Notes under the pieces: model-generated
Told to the model about the DNA's origin: nothing
Database searches by the model: none
Seen by the model: the letters and a program-made list of their open reading frames with translations, nothing else
Part shown: positions 15,541 to 25,420 of the stretch, piece by piece
Numbering within the stretch: position 1 is the stretch's first letter
Layout: every line of letters begins with the position of its first letter
Source of the DNA: Clostridia bacterium
Lineage (GTDB): Bacteria; Bacillota; Clostridia; Oscillospirales; Acutalibacteraceae
Assembly: GCA_900767025.1 (NCBI GenBank)
Contig: CAAFXS010000028.1
Location: 1 to 64,000, forward strand
Direction of reading: 5' to 3'
Length of the DNA stretch: 64,000 nucleotides
Position numbers and translations under genes: made by a program

Positions 15541-15553
15541 AGGAGGAATTACT

Positions 15554-16138
15554 ATGAGTAAAAACAAAACTTTAACACACAAGGGCACACAGGTTATTAA
15601 AACCGAAAGGCTGACATTAAGACCTGTTAAAGCTGATGACTACAAGAATATGTATAAATTCACCTCAAAGGAGGAGGTTGCAAAATATGTTTCCTGGTCG
15701 GTTCACAAAAGCATTGACGACACAAAAGCACTTTGTGAAATGTGGGCAGGCGAATACAAAAACGGTGACAGATACAACTGGGCAATCGTTTATAACAACA
15801 CTGTTATCGGCAATATTGATGTTGTCAAAATTGTCGGCACTACTGCATTTTTAGGCTGGCAGATTGACAGTGACTACTGGAATAAGGGTATTGTGACGGA
15901 GGCGGCTTTGGCTGTTCGTGACTATCTCTTCAGCCAAATCGGTATCACTGCCATTGAGGCTACTCATATTGACAGAAACATAGGCTCCGGCAGGGTTATG
16001 CAAAAGATAGGTATGAGCCGAATACCTGATGAAGAATTTGAAAATTCCCTGTATTTCAAAATCAGAGGCACCCGTGAAATTGACGGTATGCCCCTTATAA
16101 GCTATATTCTCACAAAAGAAGAATGGAAAAAGCTTTAA
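15554..16138 (+). CDS. GNAT N-acetyltransferase (RimJ/RimL type)
   Basis: 194 residues. TERLTLRPVKADDYKNMYKF at the N-terminus, WAIVYNNTVIGNIDVV, GWQIDSDYWNKGIVTEAALA and the closing RVMQKIGM are typical of acetyltransferase_3 GNATs. These transfer acetyl from acetyl-CoA to protein N-termini, amino compounds or antibiotics. The acetyl-CoA loop is in the WNKGIVTEA stretch. It is expressed behind a leader-peptide attenuator, which is more often seen with resistance genes than with housekeeping acetyltransferases. It meets a convergent lipoprotein gene with no gap. Confidence 0.85.
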   Translation: MSKNKTLTHKGTQVIKTERLTLRPVKADDYKNMYKFTSKEEVAKYVSWSVHKSIDDTKALCEMWAGEYKNGDRYNWAIVYNNTVIGNIDVVKIVGTTAFLGWQIDSDYWNKGIVTEAALAVRDYLFSQIGITAIEATHIDRNIGSGRVMQKIGMSRIPDEEFENSLYFKIRGTREIDGMPLISYILTKEEWKKL

Positions 16139-16621
16139 CTAATTTTCAAAGGTTATTTTAAAATCTGCCGAACGGATTGCTATGGAATTAAAGGTATTAT
16201 CATCATTTTGAATTAGGATAAAATCACCTGCAGAAACTTTACCGCTGTACTGATAACCGCCGTCGATTTTTTTGATTTCCTGCTGCTCTGCAGTATTTAT
16301 GTACTGAAACACCTCATAAACAACAATGGCAATGTTATCCCGTTCAAAGCCCTTTGCATTAACGGTGTGGGAATAGTTTTCGTAAACAAAGTCAAGGCTT
16401 TCGCCGTTATACATCATAACCATGCCCTTGGCCTCGGTAGACAAAACGGTGACCTTAACACCTTCCTCATTTTTACATATTTCGCACTGAAAGGAAAAAT
16501 CCCCCGAGGATACCGTTGCACTCTGATTAAGAGCGGCAGGTATTTCGGGGGTATAATTTTTTACACTACAGCCTGTAAACAGGAATATTATCAACACTGC
16601 AAGGGGTACAAGCCTTTTCAC
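16139..16621 (-). CDS. Putative lipoprotein
   Basis: 160 residues, starting at a GTG (16621) nine bases after AAGGA. An N-terminal hydrophobic stretch ends in the lipobox LFTGC (Cys at about 18), so the protein should be lipid-anchored on the outer face of the membrane. The mature part is a small beta-rich domain with no recognised family. It is 12 bp downstream of the nnr gene and may share its transcript. Its stop codon directly abuts that of the convergent GNAT gene. Confidence 0.75.
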   Translation of the reverse strand: MKRLVPLAVLIIFLFTGCSVKNYTPEIPAALNQSATVSSGDFSFQCEICKNEEGVKVTVLSTEAKGMVMMYNGESLDFVYENYSHTVNAKGFERDNIAIVVYEVFQYINTAEQQEIKKIDGGYQYSGKVSAGDFILIQNDDNTFNSIAIRSADFKITFEN

Positions 16622-16633
16622 GCAAATCAGTCC

Positions 16634-18139
16634 TTATTCAAATTCGGACATCAAAGCGCCTAAGAGCGACAGCATATCGTCAACGGTCATTCCCCTTTGA
16701 GAAAGCTCGCCGGCAGTAATATCACCGCAAAGCCCGTGGATATAAACGCCTGCTTTGGCGGCGGCTAACGGCTCCATTCCCTGTGCGATAAAGGAGGCTA
16801 TCATACCTGTAAGCATATCACCTGTACCGCCCATTGCCATACCGGGATTGCCTGTGGTATTAACAAAAACCTCTTTGCCGTCGGTGATTACCGTATTTGC
16901 GCCCTTAAGCACAACTATGCAGTCGTTTTCCTTGGCAAAGGCTTTAGCCGTGTCAATTCTGTTTGCCTGAACATAATCAGTGCTCTCCCCTATCAGCCGA
17001 GCCATTTCCGTTGGATGAGGGGTGATAATCAGCGGTGCTTTTTTGTCCTTTATTATATCTATGAAAGGAACAACCGAGTTTATGCCGTCGGCATCCAAAA
17101 CAACGGGCACCTCACTGCTTTTAATCACCTGAGAGGTTATTACCTGAACATCATCGTTATTGCCCAGTCCGCAGCCTATTGCCACGCTGTCCGCCCACCT
17201 AAGCGCCTGGGTAACATCGCTGAGTGCACCGATGGAAACGGTTTTGTCCTCGTTTTCACAAACAGGCTTAAAAATTGTTTGGGTTAAATGAGCCGTCATA
17301 ACAGGATAAACGGATTTGGGAAACAGGCATTTAACAAGACCAGAGCCTGACCTTAAGCCTGCCTTTGCACAAATCACCGCCGCACCGGGCATAAGGTACG
17401 AGCCACAGATATTAAGCTGATGACCGCAGGAGCCCTTGTGGGAATTCTTATCCCTTTTGGCAAAGCTGCTTTTAACCTCAGCCTTTGTTATGGTGTTAGC
17501 GTAACCACTGTCATAGAATTCCTCGGGAATACCGATATTCACAACGGCAATCTCACCGCAGTAGCTATTCGACGGCGGAAGAATATGAGCATATTTAAGG
17601 GTAGATATAGCCACGGTAAAATCAGCCTTAACTGCATTGATTGCCTCACCCGTTGTGGAATTTGTACCGCTGGGGGTATCAATACTGATAACCGTTGCAC
17701 CGCTTGAATTAATAGCGTTAAAGATTTTATCAAAGGGTGCTCTCGGCTTTCCCTTAAACCCGATACCGAAAAGGCAGTCGATGATAAAATCACAGTCAAA
17801 ATCAAATTCGCCGAAAGGAATTACGCCAACACCGTATTTCACAGCCTCGTTGTAGTACATCAGCGGTTCTCTGATGGTTGGCTCCTTATCTGCAAGAATA
17901 ATTTTTGCATCAATGCCCTTTTCTGCAAAAAGCCTTGCGATGACAAAACCGTCACCGGCATTTTTTCCGTTGCCGCAGAACACTGCAATTTTCCTGCCAT
18001 TGAGAGCATCGCCGTATTTTTTCACTATACGGTTAAAGCAAGCCGTGCCTGCATTTTTCATCAAGCCTTCTTCAGTAAAGCCGTTATTGAAGGCTCTTTC
18101 CTCAACTGTTTTAATCTGTTTAGCAGTCAGTATTTTCAT
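16634..18139 (-). CDS. nnr: Bifunctional NAD(P)HX epimerase / ADP-dependent NAD(P)HX dehydratase
   Basis: 501 residues, the usual fused form. The N-terminal YjeF_N epimerase domain (1 to about 210) has FCGNGKNAGDGFVIARLF. The C-terminal carbohydrate-kinase-like dehydratase has KGSCGHQLNICGS, LDADGIN, ITPHPTEMARL and the catalytic glycine-rich GGTGDMLTGMIASF. It repairs hydrated NADH and NADPH. The start ATG is preceded by AGGTG. It lies in the minus-strand operon after the beta-galactosidase gene and overlaps its 3' end by 20 bp, an unusual partnership. Confidence 0.95.
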   Translation of the reverse strand: MKILTAKQIKTVEERAFNNGFTEEGLMKNAGTACFNRIVKKYGDALNGRKIAVFCGNGKNAGDGFVIARLFAEKGIDAKIILADKEPTIREPLMYYNEAVKYGVGVIPFGEFDFDCDFIIDCLFGIGFKGKPRAPFDKIFNAINSSGATVISIDTPSGTNSTTGEAINAVKADFTVAISTLKYAHILPPSNSYCGEIAVVNIGIPEEFYDSGYANTITKAEVKSSFAKRDKNSHKGSCGHQLNICGSYLMPGAAVICAKAGLRSGSGLVKCLFPKSVYPVMTAHLTQTIFKPVCENEDKTVSIGALSDVTQALRWADSVAIGCGLGNNDDVQVITSQVIKSSEVPVVLDADGINSVVPFIDIIKDKKAPLIITPHPTEMARLIGESTDYVQANRIDTAKAFAKENDCIVVLKGANTVITDGKEVFVNTTGNPGMAMGGTGDMLTGMIASFIAQGMEPLAAAKAGVYIHGLCGDITAGELSQRGMTVDDMLSLLGALMSEFE

Positions 18140-21100
18140 TCAAATCACCTATCGGTTTAATAGCAAATGATAATTCCTTACCTTTTAATTTTCCTAACTT
18201 ATATTTGCCTGACGGACAGGGTCCGCAAGCATTTGAGCCTGCGCCTAAATCCTCGGCATCAATATTGATACAGGTTGTACCGCAGGGCAAATCCTCTCTG
18301 TGCTTAGCCTTTGCGCACTGCTGTGGGGTAAACGGATTTGCGCTGAAAATAAAGGGCTTATCAAGGGCGTCAATGCGAATACCAACACCCTCTTGGTCTG
18401 TAATTTCCGCAAAGCGTGTACCGCACCTTGTTGCACTTTCCTGTGGTTTAATATAATTCTCGTGCATATCTGCCACGGAGCTTTCGTAAATTCCTGTCAG
18501 TGCATGCTCCTTGAAATCCGCAAGATTCACCTCAGGACCGAGACCGAAATATTTAACCCTGTCAAATTCCTTTGGCATTTCAAGCTGAACACCGAAACGG
18601 GGAACATTTTGAACACCTCTGCCGGAGAGCGCCTTTATATCAGCCTTGATTGTTCCGTCACCGTACACCGAATACATAACAGATGCCGTAACTGCATTTC
18701 TCAAAACAGGAGTTTTAACAACTGCGGTGTAGGTGATTTTAAGGCAATCGGATAAAAGTGAATGACTGCAGTTTTTAACCGTATTGCAAATGCCGTCAAG
18801 CCTGCACTTTTTCCACTGATTATTCACATACATATCATTATCAAGTGGTGCTCTGTAAAGCTGAATACCAAAGCCCTTGAAATCACTGTCAGGTACCTGA
18901 TTAATAAGCTCCTTTCCGCCAAGGGTGTAGGAGTCGATAAAGCCTGTTGCCTTGTCAAAAATCATTGTGCCCTTATCGAAATAAACAAAGAGCCTTTTTT
19001 CGCTTTCCTGAACCTTCGGTGCAGTCTTGCCCTTTAAATCTGCCGCAAGCCTGCCTGCGCTGAGCTCGATTTCCTCTGCCGCAACGGTGAAATCGTTTTC
19101 GGTATACTCAAACTGAATTACCGTATTAAGACCGATATTGAACTTAACATCATTTAGTTCAATTTCCTGTGTGCTTTGAGGCGGAATATCAATATCAAAG
19201 CTGCCGTTAATTATGCTTTCGCCGTTTTCAACAACGGCATATTTAACAGTCATAGCCGCATTTTCAAAATATCTGTGATTGAAAAAGCTGTACCGTGTAT
19301 TGCTTATCCTCTTTGCCCTGACAGGACGGTAGCACGCCTTCATCTGCTTTGCACCTGAATGGGGTGTTCTGTCCGGGAAGAAAAGACCGTCAACACAGAA
19401 ATTTCCGTCGTGCCTCCACTCGCCATGGTCACCGCCGTAGGTGTATTTATACTTTCCGTTTTCGTGATAAGCGGCGTGGTCGGCAAATTCCCATATGCAA
19501 CCGCCCATCATATTATCCGCACTGTAAAAGCACTGAACATACCGCTCAAGCTCCCCTGCACCGACGCCCATTGCGTGAGCATATTCGCAAAGATAAAAGG
19601 GCTTTTTATAGTATTTTGACGACAGTCCTCTGCCCTTGGCAATCATCTCTGTCATATTAGGAAAGGTATACATTTGAGAAATAACATCATAAGCCCATCT
19701 TTTTGTTCTGCAGACGCCCTCGTAATGAACAGGAATACCAGAGAGCTTTTTGAGATTTTCGTAGCAATAATCCTGATTTAAGTAGCCGTGAGATTCATTA
19801 CCCAGTGACCACATTGTTATTGACGGATGGTTTTTATCCCTTTCAAACATACGGTAAACTCTGTCCCAGTAGTGCTCCTTCCAGGCAGGATTATGTGAGC
19901 AGGCACCCTGATTGTTAACGCTTTTAATCTCGTTACAGCCGTGGGTTTCAATATCGGCCTCGTCAACAACATAAATACCGTATTCATCGCACAAATCAAG
20001 AAATGTGGGGTCAGGAGGATAGTGAGAGGTACGCACACAGTTTGCGTTATACTGCTTAACAAGGCTCACATCCTTTTCCATATCATCAACAGTCATCACA
20101 TAGCCTGTTTTTGGGTTGGTATCATGGTGATTAACGCCCAAAAGCTTGATAGGCTTGCCGTTGAAATAAAAAACATTCCCCTTAATCTCAATATGCTTAA
20201 AGCCAAAGGACTTTTTAACAACCTCGATTATGTCATCCTTTGACAGAACAAGCACTAAATCATAAAGATACGGACATTCAGCCGACCACTGATTGTAATC
20301 GGTTTCCTCAAATGCGAGGGCACTGATACTGTTCGGTGAAACATCGGCAGATTTTGATGCAATCAGCTTTCCGTCATCATACAGAAAAGCAGTGAGCTGA
20401 CAAGCATCAGTCAGCTTTAAGCCGGGATTAATACTTAGTGAATACCTGCTTTCACCGGTAAATTCGGTTTTGATTTCAAAATCATATATTGAATTCTCCC
20501 CTGTCACATAGAGCAGAACATCTCTGAAAATACCGTTGCACCTGAACATATCCTGACACTCAAGGTATGTACCGTTTGACCACTTGTGGTTAAGCACAAC
20601 AATTTCGTTTTCACCCCGGGTGATAAACTCGTTAATTTCAAACTGGGAGGTATTGTGACTGCCCTCGCTGTAGCCCACATATTTGCCGTTGACAAACAAA
20701 TCAAGGGAGCCGGCAACGCCCAAAAAGCACAGATAATAATTCTGTGTCACATCGTCAATGTTGATTGTTTTTCTGTAAACGCCTGCCGGGCAATCCTCGG
20801 GAAATTCAGGTGGATTAGGCTTAAATGGATACCGTGAATTAATATAACATGGCTCCTCATAGCCTGTATTCTGCCAAACAGACGGAACAGGTACCTTATC
20901 AAACTCAACACTTTCCGTATCAAAGTCAGAGGGAATCTCCTTGCAGTTTTTATAGTATTTAAAATCCCACTCACCTGAAAGGCACATTACCTTATCCGAT
21001 GAATAACGCTCGTTTCTGATATCGGTATTCTCCATTTTTTCCAGGGAGGAAAAAGGAATAAAGTACGAGCGGGGAGTCATTACATTTTCCCTAAAAGCTT

Positions 21101-21140
21101 CAAAATTTTTGTAATTGTCGGTTTTAAGATTATATTTCAT
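18120..21140 (-). CDS. lacZ: Beta-galactosidase, GH2 (LacZ type)
   Basis: 1006 residues from the ATG at 21140, chosen for AGGAGGG with a 7-nt spacer. It has sugar-binding, immunoglobulin-like and TIM-barrel domains in order, then a C-terminal beta-sandwich. Catalytic residues are visible: acid/base Glu in MWSLGNES (about 449) and nucleophile Glu in LCEYAHAMG (about 519). KLLGVNHHD is the GH2 signature, and SRYPFKPNPPEFPED near residue 102 is LacZ-like. There is no signal peptide, so it acts in the cytoplasm on imported galactosides. It fits with the sialidase and the LNB phosphorylase operon further on. Confidence 0.93.
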   Translation of the reverse strand: MKYNLKTDNYKNFEAFRENVMTPRSYFIPFSSLEKMENTDIRNERYSSDKVMCLSGEWDFKYYKNCKEIPSDFDTESVEFDKVPVPSVWQNTGYEEPCYINSRYPFKPNPPEFPEDCPAGVYRKTINIDDVTQNYYLCFLGVAGSLDLFVNGKYVGYSEGSHNTSQFEINEFITRGENEIVVLNHKWSNGTYLECQDMFRCNGIFRDVLLYVTGENSIYDFEIKTEFTGESRYSLSINPGLKLTDACQLTAFLYDDGKLIASKSADVSPNSISALAFEETDYNQWSAECPYLYDLVLVLSKDDIIEVVKKSFGFKHIEIKGNVFYFNGKPIKLLGVNHHDTNPKTGYVMTVDDMEKDVSLVKQYNANCVRTSHYPPDPTFLDLCDEYGIYVVDEADIETHGCNEIKSVNNQGACSHNPAWKEHYWDRVYRMFERDKNHPSITMWSLGNESHGYLNQDYCYENLKKLSGIPVHYEGVCRTKRWAYDVISQMYTFPNMTEMIAKGRGLSSKYYKKPFYLCEYAHAMGVGAGELERYVQCFYSADNMMGGCIWEFADHAAYHENGKYKYTYGGDHGEWRHDGNFCVDGLFFPDRTPHSGAKQMKACYRPVRAKRISNTRYSFFNHRYFENAAMTVKYAVVENGESIINGSFDIDIPPQSTQEIELNDVKFNIGLNTVIQFEYTENDFTVAAEEIELSAGRLAADLKGKTAPKVQESEKRLFVYFDKGTMIFDKATGFIDSYTLGGKELINQVPDSDFKGFGIQLYRAPLDNDMYVNNQWKKCRLDGICNTVKNCSHSLLSDCLKITYTAVVKTPVLRNAVTASVMYSVYGDGTIKADIKALSGRGVQNVPRFGVQLEMPKEFDRVKYFGLGPEVNLADFKEHALTGIYESSVADMHENYIKPQESATRCGTRFAEITDQEGVGIRIDALDKPFIFSANPFTPQQCAKAKHREDLPCGTTCINIDAEDLGAGSNACGPCPSGKYKLGKLKGKELSFAIKPIGDLNENTDC

Positions 21141-21227
21141 AGGGCGCCCTCCTGATAATATTTTGTCATTTTCACCCGTTTTTTTCATTATACTTTAAAG
21201 CACAAATAAAAGCAATAAATAGAATAA

Positions 21228-21255
21228 AAAAGCAGCCACAAATGTGACTGCTTTT
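21228..21255 (-). terminator. Terminator after the Fe-ADH gene
   Basis: AAAAGCAG-C-CACA, loop AA, TGTG-A-CTGCTTTT, with T runs on both sides. It lies 11 bp past the stop of the dehydrogenase at 21266. Confidence 0.8.
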
Positions 21256-21265
21256 GTAAAATGTA

Positions 21266-22474
21266 TTAAGCCATAAATGAACGGATAACTGCTTCGCAGT
21301 CGGCTGCGTTCATAATCTTCGGAACAGGATAAAGCGGATTTCCCTCTTTAAGAGCTCGCTTAACCAAAATCGGTATATCCTCCTCCTTGATGAAATCGAA
21401 CTTTTCGGGAATATTCATATTCCTGTTAAGAGTTCTGATTGCTTCAATAAAGGCTTTGCCCTTGCCTGCTGTGTCAAGACCTTTACCGATACCGACTATA
21501 TCAGCAAGCTTTGCAAGCTTTGGATATGCGGTGTCGCCGTAATAATCAAGAACATAGGGCAGTATAACTGCATTTGCAAGACCGTGTGGTGTTCCGTAAA
21601 GGCCGCCTAAATTATGGGCGATAGCGTGAACATAGCCAACATAAGCATGAGTGAAGGCTCTGCCTGCAAGGAACGAGCCTTTAAGCATATTCTGCCTTGC
21701 CTCGATATTCTTGCCGTCGTTGTAAGCTGTTTCAATATTATCAAAAATCAGCTTTGTAGCCTCTTCAGCCTCATGGATAGTATCCTTGGTATTGCTTCTG
21801 CCAATATAAGCCTCAACTGCGTGAGTCAATGCATCCATACCTGTTGTAGATGTAATATGGGGCGGAAGACCAACGGTAAGTTCCGGGTCAAGCACTGCAT
21901 ATTTTGGTCTAAGGCAAGTATCGTTGATAGCATTTTTCTCGTGAGTTTCAGGGTCGGAAACAACTGCCGCAACGGTAGTTTCTGAGCCTGTACCGGCAGT
22001 AGTCGGCACTGCAAAGAACGGTGGCAGTGGTTTAAGAACCTTCAGCTGACCGCGCATTGCACGAACAGTTTTGTCAGGTCTTACAATTCTTGCTCCTGCT
22101 GCCTTTGCACAGTCCATAGGTGAGCCGCCGCCGAATGCAATAATTCCCTGACAGCCGTTCTTAATATACATATCCTTGCAATCCTCGATATTAGGTATTG
22201 TGGGATTTGGCTGAACGCCGTCATAAACTACATATTCGATGCCGACCTCTTCGAGCTTTTCAAACAAGGGGTCAAGAAGATGGAGGCCCATCAAGCCCTT
22301 ATCTGTAACAACAAGCACCTTGCTCAAGCCTTTGCTTTTGATGAATTCAGGCAGTTTTAAAATACTTCCTGCACCCTCTAAAAGTTCAGGTGAAGACCAG
22401 TCCAAAAGGCACATAGCAACCTTGAAAACGCTTTGGTAAATTCTGTACCAGCATTTTTTAAGTGTCCAGAGCAT
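21266..22474 (-). CDS. Iron-containing alcohol dehydrogenase
   Basis: 402 residues from the ATG at 22474 (AAAGGAGG upstream). Classical group III Fe-ADH: GGGSPMDCAKAAG (NAD-binding), PTTAGTGSETT, metal ligands D and H in GMDALTHAVEAYIG, and HNLGGLYGTPHGLANAV. It oxidises or reduces short alcohols, or diols such as lactaldehyde. It is monocistronic, ending in its own terminator. The substrate cannot be read from the sequence. Confidence 0.9.
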   Translation of the reverse strand: MLWTLKKCWYRIYQSVFKVAMCLLDWSSPELLEGAGSILKLPEFIKSKGLSKVLVVTDKGLMGLHLLDPLFEKLEEVGIEYVVYDGVQPNPTIPNIEDCKDMYIKNGCQGIIAFGGGSPMDCAKAAGARIVRPDKTVRAMRGQLKVLKPLPPFFAVPTTAGTGSETTVAAVVSDPETHEKNAINDTCLRPKYAVLDPELTVGLPPHITSTTGMDALTHAVEAYIGRSNTKDTIHEAEEATKLIFDNIETAYNDGKNIEARQNMLKGSFLAGRAFTHAYVGYVHAIAHNLGGLYGTPHGLANAVILPYVLDYYGDTAYPKLAKLADIVGIGKGLDTAGKGKAFIEAIRTLNRNMNIPEKFDFIKEEDIPILVKRALKEGNPLYPVPKIMNAADCEAVIRSFMA

Positions 22475-22613
22475 TTTTATCCTCCTTTCATATAATATTT
22501 CATTTATTATTGTATATTTTTTTCGATGCATTTTCAAGTGTTTTAATAAAATAGTCTTTTAAAAAATATAAATATATGGTAAGATTAAACTAATAAATCA
22601 AAGGAGCAGGTCA

Positions 22614-23957
22614 ATGAACGAGGAAAAAGTAATTTTCTGCGGAAATAATGAGCAGTATCTAGCAAAGGAATTAGTTGAAAAAAGCGATGCCTCCAACGGC
22701 GGAACAGCCTTTCGTATCCCAAGCCTTATTAAATCGGGTAACACTCTTGTGGCTGTAATTGACAAGCAGACAAGCGGTGCCGACTGGGGATATATTGAGC
22801 TTGCCGTTCGTCGCAGTGAGGACGGCGGTGAAACCTGGAGCGATATTGAAACCATTGCCTCACCTCCTGCAAGGGAGACGAAGATAACCGACCAATGCTA
22901 TGCCTCGGCATTTTTTATTGATCCCTGTATGGCAATTGCACCCAACGGCGATATTGTTATGATTGTAGACTTTTATCCCGAGTGCAAGGGACTTCACAAC
23001 AGACGACTTCTTGACAAGAAGAAGATCCCATATTCTATGCATAAAAACAGGATGCGCCCTGTAATATACGACCGAGACGGAAAATTTTATCTTATTGAGG
23101 AAAACGGAGTTGTCCTTGATTACAAATATGAAGAAACCGACTACCGTGTTGCAGACTGGAAGGGCTCTCTTTACAAGGGTGACGAGTATGTGGGAAATAT
23201 TTTCCTAAACGGTAAAACAGGCTCAAACGAGGCTGACGCCGTTACCACCTTCGGTGCACCGCTGAAAGCACCTAAACGCAACTATGTTTATATGTTCAGG
23301 AGCAGTGACAACGGCAAAACCTGGAGTGAGCCAAAGGATATAACCGGTGATTTTCTCATTAAAAGCGACGGAACCTTTATCGGTGTTGCTCCCGGTGTGG
23401 GTCTTACAACCAAGGACGGCAGGATAATTATGCCTCTTTATGTTGACAAAAAGGAAACCGTTTCAATTTACAGCATTGACAACGGAGAAACCTGGCACAG
23501 AATGACAAGTCAGCCTTATTCCTGCAATGTTGACGAGTGGCAGCTTGTTCAGGCACCTGACGAAACAATAATCGGTCTTGGCAGGCAGAAAACCTACGGC
23601 AAAACTCCTATGTCAATTTCCGTAAACAACGGCAAGCACTGGGAAAAGGCAGGCAAAACAGGTATCTATGCACCCAAATGCCAAAAAAGTGTTATAAGTG
23701 TGGGCAACTATGTTTTTTGCTCCCACGCCGGCGAAAAGACAAGAGCCAACGGTGTTATCAGCGTAGGCAGATTTAAAAAAGCCAAGGGCAAAACAGTGGG
23801 CATTGACTGGTACCACGAGATTGAAATTAATCAGGGCTTTTTTGCTTATTCCTGCCTTTGTCAGATTGACGAGGACCATATCGGCGTGCTCTACGAGGCT
23901 GCTCCAAGCTCCTACATATGCTTTAAGAAATATAAAATCGAAGACTTGATAAGATAA
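22614..23957 (+). CDS. Sialidase (exo-alpha-sialidase, GH33), cytoplasmic
   Basis: 447 residues, a six-bladed propeller with the Arg-triad lead FRIPSL (residues 33-38) and four Asp-box repeats: SEDGGETW (68-75), SSDNGKTW (230-237), SIDNGETW (287-294) and the degenerate SVNNGKHW (336-343). It removes terminal sialic acid. There is no signal peptide and no carbohydrate-binding module, resembling the small intracellular sialidases such as NanH of Clostridium perfringens, so it needs imported substrates. Ribosome site AAAGGAG. The Na+ symporter gene follows after 48 bp. Confidence 0.9.
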   Translation: MNEEKVIFCGNNEQYLAKELVEKSDASNGGTAFRIPSLIKSGNTLVAVIDKQTSGADWGYIELAVRRSEDGGETWSDIETIASPPARETKITDQCYASAFFIDPCMAIAPNGDIVMIVDFYPECKGLHNRRLLDKKKIPYSMHKNRMRPVIYDRDGKFYLIEENGVVLDYKYEETDYRVADWKGSLYKGDEYVGNIFLNGKTGSNEADAVTTFGAPLKAPKRNYVYMFRSSDNGKTWSEPKDITGDFLIKSDGTFIGVAPGVGLTTKDGRIIMPLYVDKKETVSIYSIDNGETWHRMTSQPYSCNVDEWQLVQAPDETIIGLGRQKTYGKTPMSISVNNGKHWEKAGKTGIYAPKCQKSVISVGNYVFCSHAGEKTRANGVISVGRFKKAKGKTVGIDWYHEIEINQGFFAYSCLCQIDEDHIGVLYEAAPSSYICFKKYKIEDLIR

Positions 23958-24005
23958 CAGAATTCAAATCACAAATAAAATGAAAGTGCAAGTAAAAAAA
24001 TAACT

Positions 24006-25364
24006 ATGGCAAGAGAAAAATTAGGTAGCCGTTTAGGCTTTATTTTAATCAGCGCAGGCTGTGCAATAGGTATAGGAAATGTTTGGAAATTTCCGTATAT
24101 GGTTGGTCAGTACGGAGGAGGAGCATTCGTTTTAATCTATCTGTTCTTTCTTGCAATTATTGGTATTCCTGTTATGACAATGGAATTTTCCATGGGAAGA
24201 GCCAGCCAAAAAAGTCCTGCCGCATTATACCGAAAATTAGAGCCAAAAAACAGTAAATGGCATCTTCACGGATATGTTGCAATGGCGGGTAACTATCTTT
24301 TAATGATGTTTTACACCACCGTTGCCGGCTGGATGCTGAATTATTTTATTTCAACGGCAACGGGTAGATTTGAGGGTGCAAATCCTCAGCATGTGGAAAA
24401 TCTGTTTACGGGAATGCTATCAAATCCTGTTGAAATGGTATTGTATATGGCAATCATTGTTGCGGCGGGATTTTTAGTTTGCTCCTTCAGCCTGCAAAAA
24501 GGCCTTGAGCGAATAACAAAAATAATGATGATTGCACTGCTGGGAATTATGGTTGTGCTGGCAATTAACAGCATTTTTACCGATTCAACAAATGAAGGTT
24601 TGAAATTTTACCTTCTTCCCGATTTTAACAGGGTTAAGGAAATCGGTGCAGGCAATGTAATTGCGGGTGCTATGAATCAGGCATTCTTTACACTGAGCTT
24701 GGGTATCGGCGCCATGGCAATTTTCGGCAGCTACATAGATAAAGAAAGGTCTCTTTTAGGCGAGTCGGTTAATGTGGCTGTTCTTGATACCTTCGTTGCA
24801 CTTTGCTCGGGACTTATTATTTTCCCTGCTTGCTTTGCCTACGATGTTGAGGTTAACAGCGGACCCAGCCTGATATTCATTACACTGCCTAATATATTCA
24901 ACAATATGCCTTTAGGTCGTTTGTGGGGCAGCTTGTTCTTTGTGTTTATGAGCTTTGCGGCACTGTCAACCGTGCTTGCTGTTTTTGAAAATATCATATC
25001 CTGTAATATGGACATATTTGGCTGGACCAGGAAAAAGGCGTGTGCGATAAACGGAATTCTTATGTTTTTGCTTTCCTTGCCCTGTGCTTTGGGATTTAAT
25101 GCTTTATCCGATTTTGCACCTATGGGTCCGGGCTCAACCATTATGGATTTGGAAGACTTTATTGTCAGCAACATATTACTCCCCGGCGGGTCACTGATAT
25201 TTATTATTTTCTGCGTAAGCCGTTACGGCTGGGGCTGGAAAAGCTTTACCGATGAAGCGAATGCGGGAAAGGGCCTAAAGGTTAAAAGCTGGATGCGTCC
25301 GTATATGACCTTTGTGCTTCCTGTAATCGTTGTAATAATTTTGATTTTGGGACTTGTAAAATAA
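24006..25364 (+). CDS. Neurotransmitter:sodium symporter family transporter
   Basis: 452 residues, about 11-12 membrane segments. The N-terminus, GSRLGFILISAGCAIGIGNV followed by WKFPY, is the NSS/LeuT family signature that forms the Na+ and substrate sites. FSMGRASQ and the later GSYIDKERSL also fit. Bacterial members import amino acids or related amines with Na+. No clear ribosome site precedes the ATG, so it may be translated by coupling with the sialidase transcript. A sialic-acid substrate is not expected for this family. Confidence 0.9.
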   Translation: MAREKLGSRLGFILISAGCAIGIGNVWKFPYMVGQYGGGAFVLIYLFFLAIIGIPVMTMEFSMGRASQKSPAALYRKLEPKNSKWHLHGYVAMAGNYLLMMFYTTVAGWMLNYFISTATGRFEGANPQHVENLFTGMLSNPVEMVLYMAIIVAAGFLVCSFSLQKGLERITKIMMIALLGIMVVLAINSIFTDSTNEGLKFYLLPDFNRVKEIGAGNVIAGAMNQAFFTLSLGIGAMAIFGSYIDKERSLLGESVNVAVLDTFVALCSGLIIFPACFAYDVEVNSGPSLIFITLPNIFNNMPLGRLWGSLFFVFMSFAALSTVLAVFENIISCNMDIFGWTRKKACAINGILMFLLSLPCALGFNALSDFAPMGPGSTIMDLEDFIVSNILLPGGSLIFIIFCVSRYGWGWKSFTDEANAGKGLKVKSWMRPYMTFVLPVIVVIILILGLVK

Positions 25365-25377
25365 AGCATTGACAACT

Positions 25378-25420
25378 AAAACACCTCAGATTCAGCAACA
25401 CTGTGTATCTGAGGTGTTTT
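25378..25420. terminator. Bidirectional terminator between two symporter genes
   Basis: A perfect 14-bp stem (25378-25391 with 25407-25420), 15-nt loop, with A/T runs on both sides. It serves the convergent NSS and AGCS genes. Confidence 0.9.
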
